Shown: positions 1-8,051 of the stretch, piece by piece
Position numbering within the stretch: the first letter of the stretch is position 1
Layout: every line of letters starts with the position of its first letter
Origin: Sphingosinicella terrae
GTDB taxonomy: Bacteria > Pseudomonadota > Alphaproteobacteria > Sphingomonadales > Sphingomonadaceae
DNA length: 64,000 nucleotides
Direction of reading: 5' to 3'
Assembly: GCF_003347635.1 (NCBI RefSeq)
Contig: NZ_QDFY01000001.1
Coordinates: 186,001-250,000, forward strand
The notes under the pieces: generated by a model
The model's database searches: none
Seen by the model: the letters and a program-made list of their open reading frames with translations, nothing else
What the model was told of the DNA's origin: nothing
Program-made: the position numbers and the translations under genes

Positions 1-135
1 GCGTTGCAGCGGGTCCGCAACTACGTCCAGAGACGGGCGCTGCTGGAGATCTGGCTGTATGTCCACATCCCGCTGACTTTCGTGCTGATCGCGGCGCTGC
101 TCGCGCACATCATCAGCGTCTTCTTCTACTGGTAA
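1..135 (+). CDS. C-terminal end of a membrane protein, probably b-type heme-binding (partial)
   Basis: Only the last 44 codons are in the window; the frame is open from base 1 to a TAA at 133-135. The visible part is basic, then forms one hydrophobic helix containing two histidines 14 positions apart (H-x13-H), the spacing seen in di-heme b-type membrane cytochromes. The chain ends right after the helix. The next gene, an FHA-decaheme cytochrome, starts 13 bases downstream, so the two are probably co-transcribed and this protein may pass quinol electrons to it. The family cannot be named from this fragment; a cytochrome b561 or ferric-reductase type subunit is an inference. Confidence 0.6.
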   Translation, partial: ALQRVRNYVQRRALLEIWLYVHIPLTFVLIAALLAHIISVFFYW

Positions 136-148
136 GGGGGCAGTAGGG

Positions 149-2014
149 ATGGCCTTCGTTCTCCGGAACATCAGCTACAGCGCCGAGGGGCGGCAGATCG
201 TCCGTACCTCGAGAGTCGAGGACGACCTGGTCAAGGTCGGCCGCGATCCGGACAGCGACATCCGTCTCAACGAGCTGGCGGTGGCGCTCCACCATGCCAC
301 GCTCGAGATGGTGTCGGCGACCCGCCTCGGCGTCTCCGCCGAGGCCGGGCTGACGGTCGAGATCGACGGCGCCAATACCCAGTTCGGCCAGATCGACGTC
401 ACGATCGGCGGCACGATCCGGGTCGGCCCGTTCCAGCTGCGCGTGCTGCCGCAGGAAATGGGCTCGGACGACGTTGCCATCGACGTCGAGCGAATCGACA
501 CCGAAGAGGCCGAGGAAAGGTTCGACACCCGCCGCTTCGCCTTGTCGGCGGTGATGCCGGGCAAGCGGCCGATCGCCTGGACCCTCGTCATCGTCGTGCT
601 CGGCGCCTTCCTCGCCTGGCCGATATGGTCCTTCTACTCGCAGGAGCGGGGCCGCCCGGAGATCGCCCAGGGGTTCCACGCCGACCGGCTGTGGCTCAGC
701 GGCAGCCTCTCCGAGGGCCATGCCGCGCTGGCGAACAATTGTACGGCCTGCCACGTCGACGCCTTCGAATCGGTCCAGGATACGGCGTGCACGGCCTGCC
801 ACACGGCGATCCACGACCATGCCGACGCGGCGCGGATGCAGCGCGCGCAGGGCGAGCTGCCCTTCTTCCGCCGCCTCCAGATCAATATCGGCGAGGCTTT
901 CGGTCAGGAGCCGGGCCGCTGCGTCGACTGCCATACCGAGCATGAAGGCCCGCAGGAGATCCCGCCGACGCCGCAGCAATTCTGCGCCGACTGCCATACC
1001 GATCTCGACGCACGCCTGCCCGACACGCGCCTTGGCGATGCCAGCGACTTCGAGCGGCTGCACCCGGAATTCCAGCCGGCGGTGCTGACCCGCTGGGACG
1101 GCGAGCAGCCGCGCATGCAGCGAATCGCGCTCAACCGTAACCCGCGCGAGGCGAGCAACCTTAAATTCCCCCACGCGCTTCACCTCGACCGCACCGGCGG
1201 CGTCGCCCAGATGGCCCGCCGGCTGGCGCCGAGCTTCGGCTTCGGCCAGCAGCTCGAATGCCGGGACTGCCACGTGCCGACGCCCGATGGCGTCCGCTTC
1301 GCCCCGCCGAGCATGGAGGGCGATTGCGGCATGTGTCACAGCCTCGCCTTCGAATCGATCGACGGCACCGTGCGCACGCTTCGTCACGGCGAGCCGCAGC
1401 AGGTCGTCGCCGACATCCGCGCCTTCTACCGGGCGGGGCTGCGGCAGCGGCCGGCGGACCTCGGGGCCGAGCGCAGCCGTCCGGGCGACATCAATCAGGC
1501 GCGCAATTCGTCCACCTCGGCCAGGGCCATGTCGCAATGGCCGGCGCGGGCGGATCAGGCGGTGCGCCAGGTCTTCTCCGAGGACGGCGCCTGCTTCGAT
1601 TGCCACCAGGTGACGGCGCCGCCATCCGCCGCGTCGCTCGCCTTCGGCATCAGGCCGGTGGCCTTCCCCACCCGCTATATGCTGCACGGCTGGTTCGATC
1701 ACCGCGCCCACATGGTCGTGCAGCGGCCGGGTCAGCGCCAGCAGCAGGGCTCGGAAGCCTGCCTGAGCTGCCACCGCGCCGACGCGTCGTCCGACTCGGC
1801 CGATCTCCTGCTGCCCAACGTCGCCAGCTGCCGCGACTGCCATGGCGGCGAGACCAGCAGCCTTCCGGTGGAATCGAGCTGCGCCATGTGCCACGACTAT
1901 CACATGGACGAAGGCGTCCCCGCTCAGCTGCTTCGCCAGCAGGTGCGTGGCCGGCGCTGGACGACCACCGTGATTCCGATCCAGGCCGAAGCCCCTTCGG
2001 GGGCTGGTCGGTAG
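149..2014 (+). CDS. FHA domain-transmembrane-decaheme c-type cytochrome
   Basis: A 621-residue protein with three parts. Residues about 29-100 look like an FHA phosphothreonine-recognition domain (VGRDPDSDIRL followed by HH). One transmembrane helix lies near 142-163. The remainder has ten CxxCH heme c motifs, the first two near 198-217 and the last close to the C terminus. There is no N-terminal signal peptide, so the FHA part should stay in the cytoplasm and the heme part should face the periplasm. It follows the fragmentary membrane protein by 13 bases. The likely role is moving electrons from the inner membrane into the periplasm, perhaps gated by a phosphorylated partner through the FHA domain. 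The heme motifs are seen directly; the FHA call rests on the GR and H motifs; the role is inferred. Confidence 0.85.
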   Translation: MAFVLRNISYSAEGRQIVRTSRVEDDLVKVGRDPDSDIRLNELAVALHHATLEMVSATRLGVSAEAGLTVEIDGANTQFGQIDVTIGGTIRVGPFQLRVLPQEMGSDDVAIDVERIDTEEAEERFDTRRFALSAVMPGKRPIAWTLVIVVLGAFLAWPIWSFYSQERGRPEIAQGFHADRLWLSGSLSEGHAALANNCTACHVDAFESVQDTACTACHTAIHDHADAARMQRAQGELPFFRRLQINIGEAFGQEPGRCVDCHTEHEGPQEIPPTPQQFCADCHTDLDARLPDTRLGDASDFERLHPEFQPAVLTRWDGEQPRMQRIALNRNPREASNLKFPHALHLDRTGGVAQMARRLAPSFGFGQQLECRDCHVPTPDGVRFAPPSMEGDCGMCHSLAFESIDGTVRTLRHGEPQQVVADIRAFYRAGLRQRPADLGAERSRPGDINQARNSSTSARAMSQWPARADQAVRQVFSEDGACFDCHQVTAPPSAASLAFGIRPVAFPTRYMLHGWFDHRAHMVVQRPGQRQQQGSEACLSCHRADASSDSADLLLPNVASCRDCHGGETSSLPVESSCAMCHDYHMDEGVPAQLLRQQVRGRRWTTTVIPIQAEAPSGAGR

Positions 2015-2182
2015 GCAAGAAGCGGAAAGCCCACGTTCGGCTTTCAGCAAGGGGCATGGCGGCAAGGAGTATCCGAGGATGGGGGGTGATTCGCGCGATC
2101 GCCCGCCGTTGGGAGGGGACATTGAGCCTGTCGTCTGAACTCACCGGGCGGATGCGCCGGACTAGGCCGCGGCGGTGAGCCG

Positions 2183-3037
2183 ATGCTGATCGCCCAGATC
2201 ACCGACGTCCATCTCGGCTTCGATCCCGAGAATCCGGACGAGTTCAACCGTCAGCGGCTCGACGCCACGCTTCAGGCGCTGCGGCTGCTGTCGCCGCGGC
2301 CCGATCTGCTGCTCGTCACCGGCGATATCGTCAATGACGGCGACGACGCCCAATCCTACCAGCGCTATCGCGACGCGATCGCCGACCTGCCGTTTCCGGT
2401 CTTCCCGCTGATGGGCAATCACGACAGTCGTGACCCGTTCCGTGCCTTGTTTCCGGATCTTCCGACCGCCGACGGCTTCATCCAATATGCCGTCGAGGAC
2501 TTTCCGCTTCGCATCCTCGCGCTCGACACGCTCGAGGTCGGCCGCCACGGCGGCGGCTTCTGCGAAACCCGCGCGGCCTGGCTGCGCGCCCGCCTCGACG
2601 AGGCGCCCGACCGGCCCACCTTGATCGCGCTCCACCACCCGCCGGTCGCCACCGGCATAGGCTGGCTTACCGAGAATCCCGATGCCGACTGGGTTCGCCG
2701 GCTCGAGACGGTGATCTCCGGCCGGAGCAACATCGTCGCCATGGTCGCCGGTCACGTCCATCGCCAGATCATCACCGGCTGGGGCGGAACCACCCTGATC
2801 GTCTGCTCCTCCACCGCCCCCCAGGTCGCGCTCGATCTCCGGCCGATCGACCCCGAGGCCCCGGACGAGCGCCCGATGATCATCGCCGAGCCGCCCAGCT
2901 ATGCCCTCCACCTGTGGGACGGCCGCCAGCTCACCACCCATTTCGACACCGCCGAGGACCACGAGGTCCTCGCCCGCTACACCCCCCAGCTCCAGCCGCT
3001 GGTCCGAATGCTCGTCGCGGAAAAAGGGGAGAGCTGA
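2183..3037 (+). CDS. Metallophosphoesterase, CpdA-like cyclic nucleotide phosphodiesterase
   Basis: A 284-residue calcineurin-like phosphoesterase. All metal-binding motifs are present in order: TDVHLG at the N terminus, TGDIVND, MGNHDS, ALHHPP and a late GHVHR. This spacing and length fit the class III cAMP phosphodiesterases (CpdA/Icc type), soluble enzymes that hydrolyse 3',5'-cyclic nucleotides. Other phosphodiester substrates are possible. The start is the ATG at 2183. The stop overlaps the presumed CTG start of the following DUF559 gene. A CHASE2 cyclase and a cNMP-binding membrane protein are also encoded in this window. Substrate is inferred from family only. Confidence 0.85.
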   Translation: MLIAQITDVHLGFDPENPDEFNRQRLDATLQALRLLSPRPDLLLVTGDIVNDGDDAQSYQRYRDAIADLPFPVFPLMGNHDSRDPFRALFPDLPTADGFIQYAVEDFPLRILALDTLEVGRHGGGFCETRAAWLRARLDEAPDRPTLIALHHPPVATGIGWLTENPDADWVRRLETVISGRSNIVAMVAGHVHRQIITGWGGTTLIVCSSTAPQVALDLRPIDPEAPDERPMIIAEPPSYALHLWDGRQLTTHFDTAEDHEVLARYTPQLQPLVRMLVAEKGES

Positions 3038-3384
3038 CGCGCAATCGTCTGACGTCGGTCGCGCGCACGCTGCGGAAGCGGAAGACGGATTCCGAGGCCA
3101 GGCTGTGGTCCCGCTTGCGTGGCCGGCAACTGGACGGTCGTCGATTCAACTCGCAAGTCGTGATCGGCGGCGCCGTCGCAGATTTCGTCTGTCATGCGGC
3201 GCGGCTGGTCGTCGAGCTCGATGGCGGCCAGCACGCGACGCAGGTCGAGGAGGACGCCGAGCGCACGAGGATACTCGAGGCGCACGGCTACACCGTCATC
3301 CGCTACTGGAACAGCGACGTGATGAACAATCTGGACGGGGTTCTCGAGGACATCCGCCAGCACCTCCGGATCATCCTGGACTGA
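3034..3384 (+). CDS. DUF559 (Vsr-like) endonuclease-domain protein
   Basis: About 116 residues with the DUF559 signature: an N-terminal arginine/lysine-rich helix with TDSEARLW, then GRRFNSQVVIGG, ADFVCHAARLVVELDGGQH, and a C-terminal part with VIRYWNSDV. This family shares the Vsr/restriction-endonuclease fold and is usually found as a single-domain protein of unknown role. No ATG fits. The best start is a CTG at 3034, which overlaps the stop of the phosphodiesterase gene and follows an AAAAAGGGGAGAG ribosome-binding stretch, implying translational coupling. An in-frame CTG at 3049 is an alternative. The gene is followed directly by repeats. Confidence 0.8.
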   Translation: MTRNRLTSVARTLRKRKTDSEARLWSRLRGRQLDGRRFNSQVVIGGAVADFVCHAARLVVELDGGQHATQVEEDAERTRILEAHGYTVIRYWNSDVMNNLDGVLEDIRQHLRIILD

Positions 3385-3387
3385 CAA

Positions 3388-3785
3388 CGCTCCCCCTGGA
3401 GGGGAGGGTAGGGTGGGGGTGCTCGGCGTCGGAGAACGATCCGCCGGCGTCCCCACCCCCTCACCCCGACCCTCTCCCTCCGGGAGAGGGAGCGCGCCTG
3501 TGCGGGCGGAACCGGCGGTGCCAGCGCAGACCCTCCCCCTGGAGGGGGAGGGTAGGGTGGGGGTGCTCGGCGTCGGAGAATGATCCGCCGGCGTCCCCAC
3601 CCCCTCACCCCGACCCTCTCCCTCCGGGAGAGGGAGCGCGCCTGTGCGGGCGGAACGGCGGTGCCAGCGCAGCCCCCCCTGGAGGGGAAAGGGCAGGTGG
3701 AGGTGCTCAGAGTCGGAGATTCTGTTCGGCCTCGTCGCCACCCTCACCGCAGCCCTTTCCCTCTGGACGAGGGGTGCACCGGAGC
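3388..3785. repeat. Three tandem ~142-bp GC-rich palindromic repeat units
   Basis: The intergenic stretch between the DUF559 gene and the decaheme cytochrome gene is made of three consecutive units. Equivalent bases lie at 3422, 3566 and 3706, giving periods of 144 and 140. Each unit starts with CTCCCCCTGGAGGGG and contains CCCTCTCCCTCCGGGAGAGGG, so each arm can fold into a hairpin. Units 1 and 2 are nearly identical; unit 3 has diverged. Related arms occur at 23664, 45048, 48254, 49118 and 63978. It separates two convergent genes and may also help end transcription. Confidence 0.85.
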
Positions 3786-3803
3786 AGGGTTGACCGGCCG
3801 TTC

Positions 3804-6800
3804 CTACCTCGCCGCGGTCCTCAGCGGGACCCAGTCGTCCATCGAGCCGGTGTCGTTCACCTGGTAGGGGAGGCGGCGGCTGTTGAGGAACAGGCGTTCC
3901 ATCTCCTGGCGGTTGAACGGACGCGAGCCGAGGCGGCCGAAGATGGCGACCTGGCCGCCGGTCTCGTCGACCGCGCGGTCGCGGTCGAGGCCCTTCGACA
4001 TGCCCAAAGCCGGCGAAGGCGTGCGCACCCAGGCGATCAGCTCCGGCACCGGCCGCGGCGAGAAGCCGTAATAATTGGGCTGGCTGTCGGGTGAGGTGAG
4101 CTGGAGCACCTTCATGCCGTTCCGGCCGTCGGCGACATAGGCGAAGAGCGAGGCGTTGGTCGAGGCGACGACGACGTCCTCGACGTCGTTCATCTGCCCG
4201 TCGAAGGTGACGAAGGTCGGGGCGCCCGGCCGCTCCGGCCGGGTGACGTCGATGATCGCCAGGCCCTGACGCTTGGCCGCGACATAGGCGTAGGTGCGGG
4301 CAAGATAGATCTTGCGGGCATCCTCGAGCGCCACCGTCGCCTCCGGGATCGCGCGGGGACTCGCCATGTCGGTGACGTCGAACAGCTTGAGGCCCTCGGC
4401 GTCGGTCACCCACAGATAGCGGAACTGGATCGCCGAGGCGCGGGCATCACGCAGCGGCAGGGTCGCGGTCACCCGCGGATTGAGCGGGTCGTCGAGGTCG
4501 ACGACGACCAGGCCGGCATCGGTGGTGATGTAGGCGAAGTGGCCGGCCAGGATGATGTGGCGGGCGCCGTTGAGCACGCCGTCCGGATTCCAGGCGGTCT
4601 CGCCCGAGGCGAAGCGCTCGCGCCGCAGGAAATTGTTGCGGGCCTCACCGTCGGACAGGGTGTTGATGTTGACGAGGAACAGTCCTTCCTCGGCATCGGT
4701 CACCGCCGCATAATTGTAGATCGGGTGGAAGCGTTGCTCCTGATTCTCGTCGAGCAGGCTGATCGTCGTCCCGTCCGGCTGCGGCCGCTGCGTCTCGGCC
4801 ATGCTGTTGTTGCGGTCGACGCTGATCGGCTGGGTGGTCGGCAGCGCCATGCAGGTCGCATTGCGCGAGCTCACCCGCGTATCCTGTCCGAGCGGCGAGA
4901 CCGGCGCCGTCAGGATGCGGTCCGAGAAGCCTTTATTGCCGATGCTGGCAATGTCGTAAGCCATGAAGCCGCCGCGGCCCTCGGCGAGGTAGAGATACTC
5001 GCCGCGATGCTGGAGGCAGCGGACGGCGCCGCGGGTCGACTGGTTGAAGTTGGCGAATTCCTCGAGCGCCCGGGTCTCGCCGCTGAAATTCTCGTCGAAG
5101 GTGCGGCCGCGGGTCCATTCGACCAGCTCGCGATTGTTCCGCTCCACGTGCAGGCGCCAGTAATCGGGATAGGCGTAGCGGTGCAGGTAGGAGCCGATCA
5201 CCGCCTGCGGCTCTTCCCATTCGGTGACGCGCGTCGCCTGGATGCCGCCCTCGAGCCCGCTCCAGGCGTTGAGGCCGACGAAGTTGACGAAGTTGGTGCC
5301 GTGCAGCAGCAGCTGCGCCATCCACGCATTGTTGTCGTTCGCCTCGCTGACGTGACAGTCGGTGCAGGTCTTGGTCTCCACCCGCCGAACGGTGTGCGGG
5401 AAGTGAGGCGCGAAGGCCTGGGACGAGAAGCCGGCGGCAGAGACCGGCGGCTGCTGCACGTAGATGCGCTCGCGATTGACGTTGGTCGAGGACAGGACGA
5501 GCGCCGAGCTCGACCGGATCGGGGCGATGATATTGCCCTTGGTGGTCTGGTGGCGACCGAGCTGGAACATCTCCTCGCGCGCCACCTGCGGATTGTAGGT
5601 CGCGAAGTTGCGCGTCTCCTCGCCGCCATAATGGTGGGACGTGGTGCGGTTGTTCGCCTCGATCGGCAGGTGGCACCCCGCGCAGCTCGTCGTCCACGAC
5701 AGGTGGCAGGTGAAGCAGGCCATCTCCTCGACCGGATGGGCGAGATCGCTGTCGGGCACGCCTTCGCCGAAGAGATAGCGGCCGCTGTCCGCCGCCGAGC
5801 GCGACATCAGCTTGGCGCGCGCCGAGCGCATGTTGAAGCAGGGTCCGGGCGTCGGCTGGTCGCCGCTGGCCTCGCAGGGCGGCAGGCTGGCGTCGGCGCT
5901 GTCGCGGACCTGGCTGACCTCCCATTCGAGGTTCGGGTCGACGATCGAGCGCTGGATCAGCACCCGGCGGCCGTCGCGCTCGATCCACTCGAAGCGCCGG
6001 CGTCCGTCCTCGTTGCGGTTGAGCTCGAGATTGGTGCCGTTGGGCGGTGCCGCCGGGCCGGAGGTGCGCAGGTTCGCATATTCGCGGGCGGTGCCGTGGC
6101 AGTCCTTGCAGCCGATCTCGACCGCGTTGGCGACCTCGCCGACGAGGAAGCCGCTGCCGTGGGCGTCGCGCGCGAAGTGGCAGTCGGCGCATTGCAGGCC
6201 GCGCTCGGCATGGATGTCCATCATGTGGACGGCGCGGCCGGGATTGGTGCCCACCGGCGTGAACAGGCCTTCGCCTTCGCGGCGGAAGGTGTCGGGATCG
6301 CCGAACGGAATCTGCTGGCCCTCGGCATCCAGCAGGTTGCCCTCGCGGTCGCGGCGGAAGATGGCGCGGAAGTTCCAGCCGTGGCCGTGATAGTCGGCGA
6401 ACTGGGTGTGGCGGGCGAGCGGGTTCACCCGGTCGTAGACCTCGCGCAGGAACTCGACGTCCGACCACAGGCCGCGCACCGAGGCGGCCTCGGGATTGCG
6501 CTCGAGGACGTAATGAACCTCGTCCTGGCTCGGATAGATCTGGTTGCGGAAGCGCCTCTCCTCGTGGGCATTGCGCGTCGGCAGGCGGTTCTCCGGCCCC
6601 GGCCACATCAGGTCGGCGTCGGATTCATAATCCCACATCGTGTAGCCGAGATAGGGATTCACGAAGACGTTGGGCTGGTGCATGTGGCAGCTCATGCACT
6701 GGGCGGTCGGGATCGCCCGGGTGAAGACGTGGCGCAGCGGATGGCCGCGCTCGCGCATCGTCCCGTGATTGCTGTCCGCCGGCGCGTCGCTCGCCTCGGG

Positions 6801-8042
6801 GCCGCCGACGCCGCCCTCGGCATGTGCCTCGTCGCCCGTATGCTCCTCGCCATGCGCTTCGCCCTCGCCATGGCCTTCCTCGGCGGAATGACCGTCCTGG
6901 GTGGGCAGGCGCTGGGTGAGGTCGCGGATGGTCGGATCGACCGTCTGGGTCTGGCCGTCGCGGCCGAACGGGGCATAGGTCAGGCTGTGGCGCGGCTCGC
7001 GGTCGTTGGCGTAGACGACGTGGCAGCCGGCGCAGCCGGAATGGCGATAGTCGCCCGGCTGGTCGTTGGTGCCCATGAACCACATGAACGGGTCGTTGAG
7101 CCGCGTCTTGTGGATGTTGAGCACCGGGATCGAGACGCGAAGGCCGGTGCCGGGGCCGCGGTTCGACTGCCTGAGGTCGGGGCGGCCCGGCTCCTCGAGG
7201 CGCTGGATCGATCCGGTCGGGTTGGGCAGGCCCACTTCGGCGAACTGGGTGTTGATGTTGCGGCCGCCGCGCTCGAACACGCGGAAGACGTCGCCCGGGG
7301 GGACGACGTGCCAGGTGGGCAGCGGGTACATTTCGGCGATGACGCCGCGGGCGCGCTGCTCGGCGGTGATCTGGCCGTTGATCGGCGACTGGATCCGAGC
7401 CGGCTCGCCTTCGCGCGTATAGGCCTCGCCGAGCAGGTAGTTCTTGAACGGCAGAATCCCGTTATTGTAGGAGCCGCCGCCCCACAGCATCGCGCCGGTC
7501 GCCATGATCGACCGCTCGGCCGCCTCGATGATCTCGATGTGGCAGGCGCCGCAGGAATCGCGCACCGCGCGATAGTCGGACGGGTTGATGAAGCGGACGA
7601 ATTCCGGCGCCTCGCGATTGAGCACGGTGTAGGAGCGCCGCGGATTGGCGCTGACCGGCCAGTGCCAGGCCTCCGGATAGCGCGGCAGAACATGGGCCTG
7701 GTCGCGTGCGGCGACGTAGGCGGGGTTGTCGTGGGGCAGGGACGCGTCGCCGCGGACCGTCGGGTTGCCGCCATGGCAGTCGGTGCAGCCGAGCACCACG
7801 GCCGGCGACCGGTGCATGGTGTGGGCGTCGCTCTCGGTGTGGCAGGACTGGCAGCCGGCGCTCTTCGCCTCCGCCTCCGCCCAATCCTGCGTGCGCGGCG
7901 CCGGCGCCGCCCGCACCAGGCTGTAGTCGCGGACCACCGCCGCTTCCTTCTCGGCCGCGCCCAGTTGCGATCCGCCGACCATCGCAGACGCCGCGAGCGC
8001 CGCGCCGATCAGCAATTTCCTGGCCATGGAATTGAAGCGCAT
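3804..8042 (-). CDS. Large decaheme cytochrome c with C-terminal LVIVD-repeat propeller
   Basis: A 1412-residue secreted cytochrome. An N-terminal Sec signal (KLLIGAALAASAMVGG) is followed by ten CxxCH motifs: CQSCH, CTDCH, CGACH, CAGCH, CMSCH, CADCH, CKDCH, CFTCH, CAGCH and CTDCH, running from about residue 64 to 895. A His/Glu-rich insert sits at about 382-412. The last 400 residues contain repeats such as GLVVVDLDDPLNPR, GLKLFDVTDM and GLAIIDVTRPERP, the LVIVD pattern expected to form a beta-propeller. It is the last gene of an operon with a beta-barrel (9 bases upstream), a GlcG-like lipoprotein and a c554-like cytochrome. It is probably the periplasmic or surface-exposed electron carrier working with the barrel. 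Heme count is observed; location and role are inferred. Confidence 0.88.
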   Translation of the reverse strand: MRFNSMARKLLIGAALAASAMVGGSQLGAAEKEAAVVRDYSLVRAAPAPRTQDWAEAEAKSAGCQSCHTESDAHTMHRSPAVVLGCTDCHGGNPTVRGDASLPHDNPAYVAARDQAHVLPRYPEAWHWPVSANPRRSYTVLNREAPEFVRFINPSDYRAVRDSCGACHIEIIEAAERSIMATGAMLWGGGSYNNGILPFKNYLLGEAYTREGEPARIQSPINGQITAEQRARGVIAEMYPLPTWHVVPPGDVFRVFERGGRNINTQFAEVGLPNPTGSIQRLEEPGRPDLRQSNRGPGTGLRVSIPVLNIHKTRLNDPFMWFMGTNDQPGDYRHSGCAGCHVVYANDREPRHSLTYAPFGRDGQTQTVDPTIRDLTQRLPTQDGHSAEEGHGEGEAHGEEHTGDEAHAEGGVGGPEASDAPADSNHGTMRERGHPLRHVFTRAIPTAQCMSCHMHQPNVFVNPYLGYTMWDYESDADLMWPGPENRLPTRNAHEERRFRNQIYPSQDEVHYVLERNPEAASVRGLWSDVEFLREVYDRVNPLARHTQFADYHGHGWNFRAIFRRDREGNLLDAEGQQIPFGDPDTFRREGEGLFTPVGTNPGRAVHMMDIHAERGLQCADCHFARDAHGSGFLVGEVANAVEIGCKDCHGTAREYANLRTSGPAAPPNGTNLELNRNEDGRRRFEWIERDGRRVLIQRSIVDPNLEWEVSQVRDSADASLPPCEASGDQPTPGPCFNMRSARAKLMSRSAADSGRYLFGEGVPDSDLAHPVEEMACFTCHLSWTTSCAGCHLPIEANNRTTSHHYGGEETRNFATYNPQVAREEMFQLGRHQTTKGNIIAPIRSSSALVLSSTNVNRERIYVQQPPVSAAGFSSQAFAPHFPHTVRRVETKTCTDCHVSEANDNNAWMAQLLLHGTNFVNFVGLNAWSGLEGGIQATRVTEWEEPQAVIGSYLHRYAYPDYWRLHVERNNRELVEWTRGRTFDENFSGETRALEEFANFNQSTRGAVRCLQHRGEYLYLAEGRGGFMAYDIASIGNKGFSDRILTAPVSPLGQDTRVSSRNATCMALPTTQPISVDRNNSMAETQRPQPDGTTISLLDENQEQRFHPIYNYAAVTDAEEGLFLVNINTLSDGEARNNFLRRERFASGETAWNPDGVLNGARHIILAGHFAYITTDAGLVVVDLDDPLNPRVTATLPLRDARASAIQFRYLWVTDAEGLKLFDVTDMASPRAIPEATVALEDARKIYLARTYAYVAAKRQGLAIIDVTRPERPGAPTFVTFDGQMNDVEDVVVASTNASLFAYVADGRNGMKVLQLTSPDSQPNYYGFSPRPVPELIAWVRTPSPALGMSKGLDRDRAVDETGGQVAIFGRLGSRPFNRQEMERLFLNSRRLPYQVNDTGSMDDWVPLRTAAR

Positions 8043-8051
8043 GCCTTGGTC

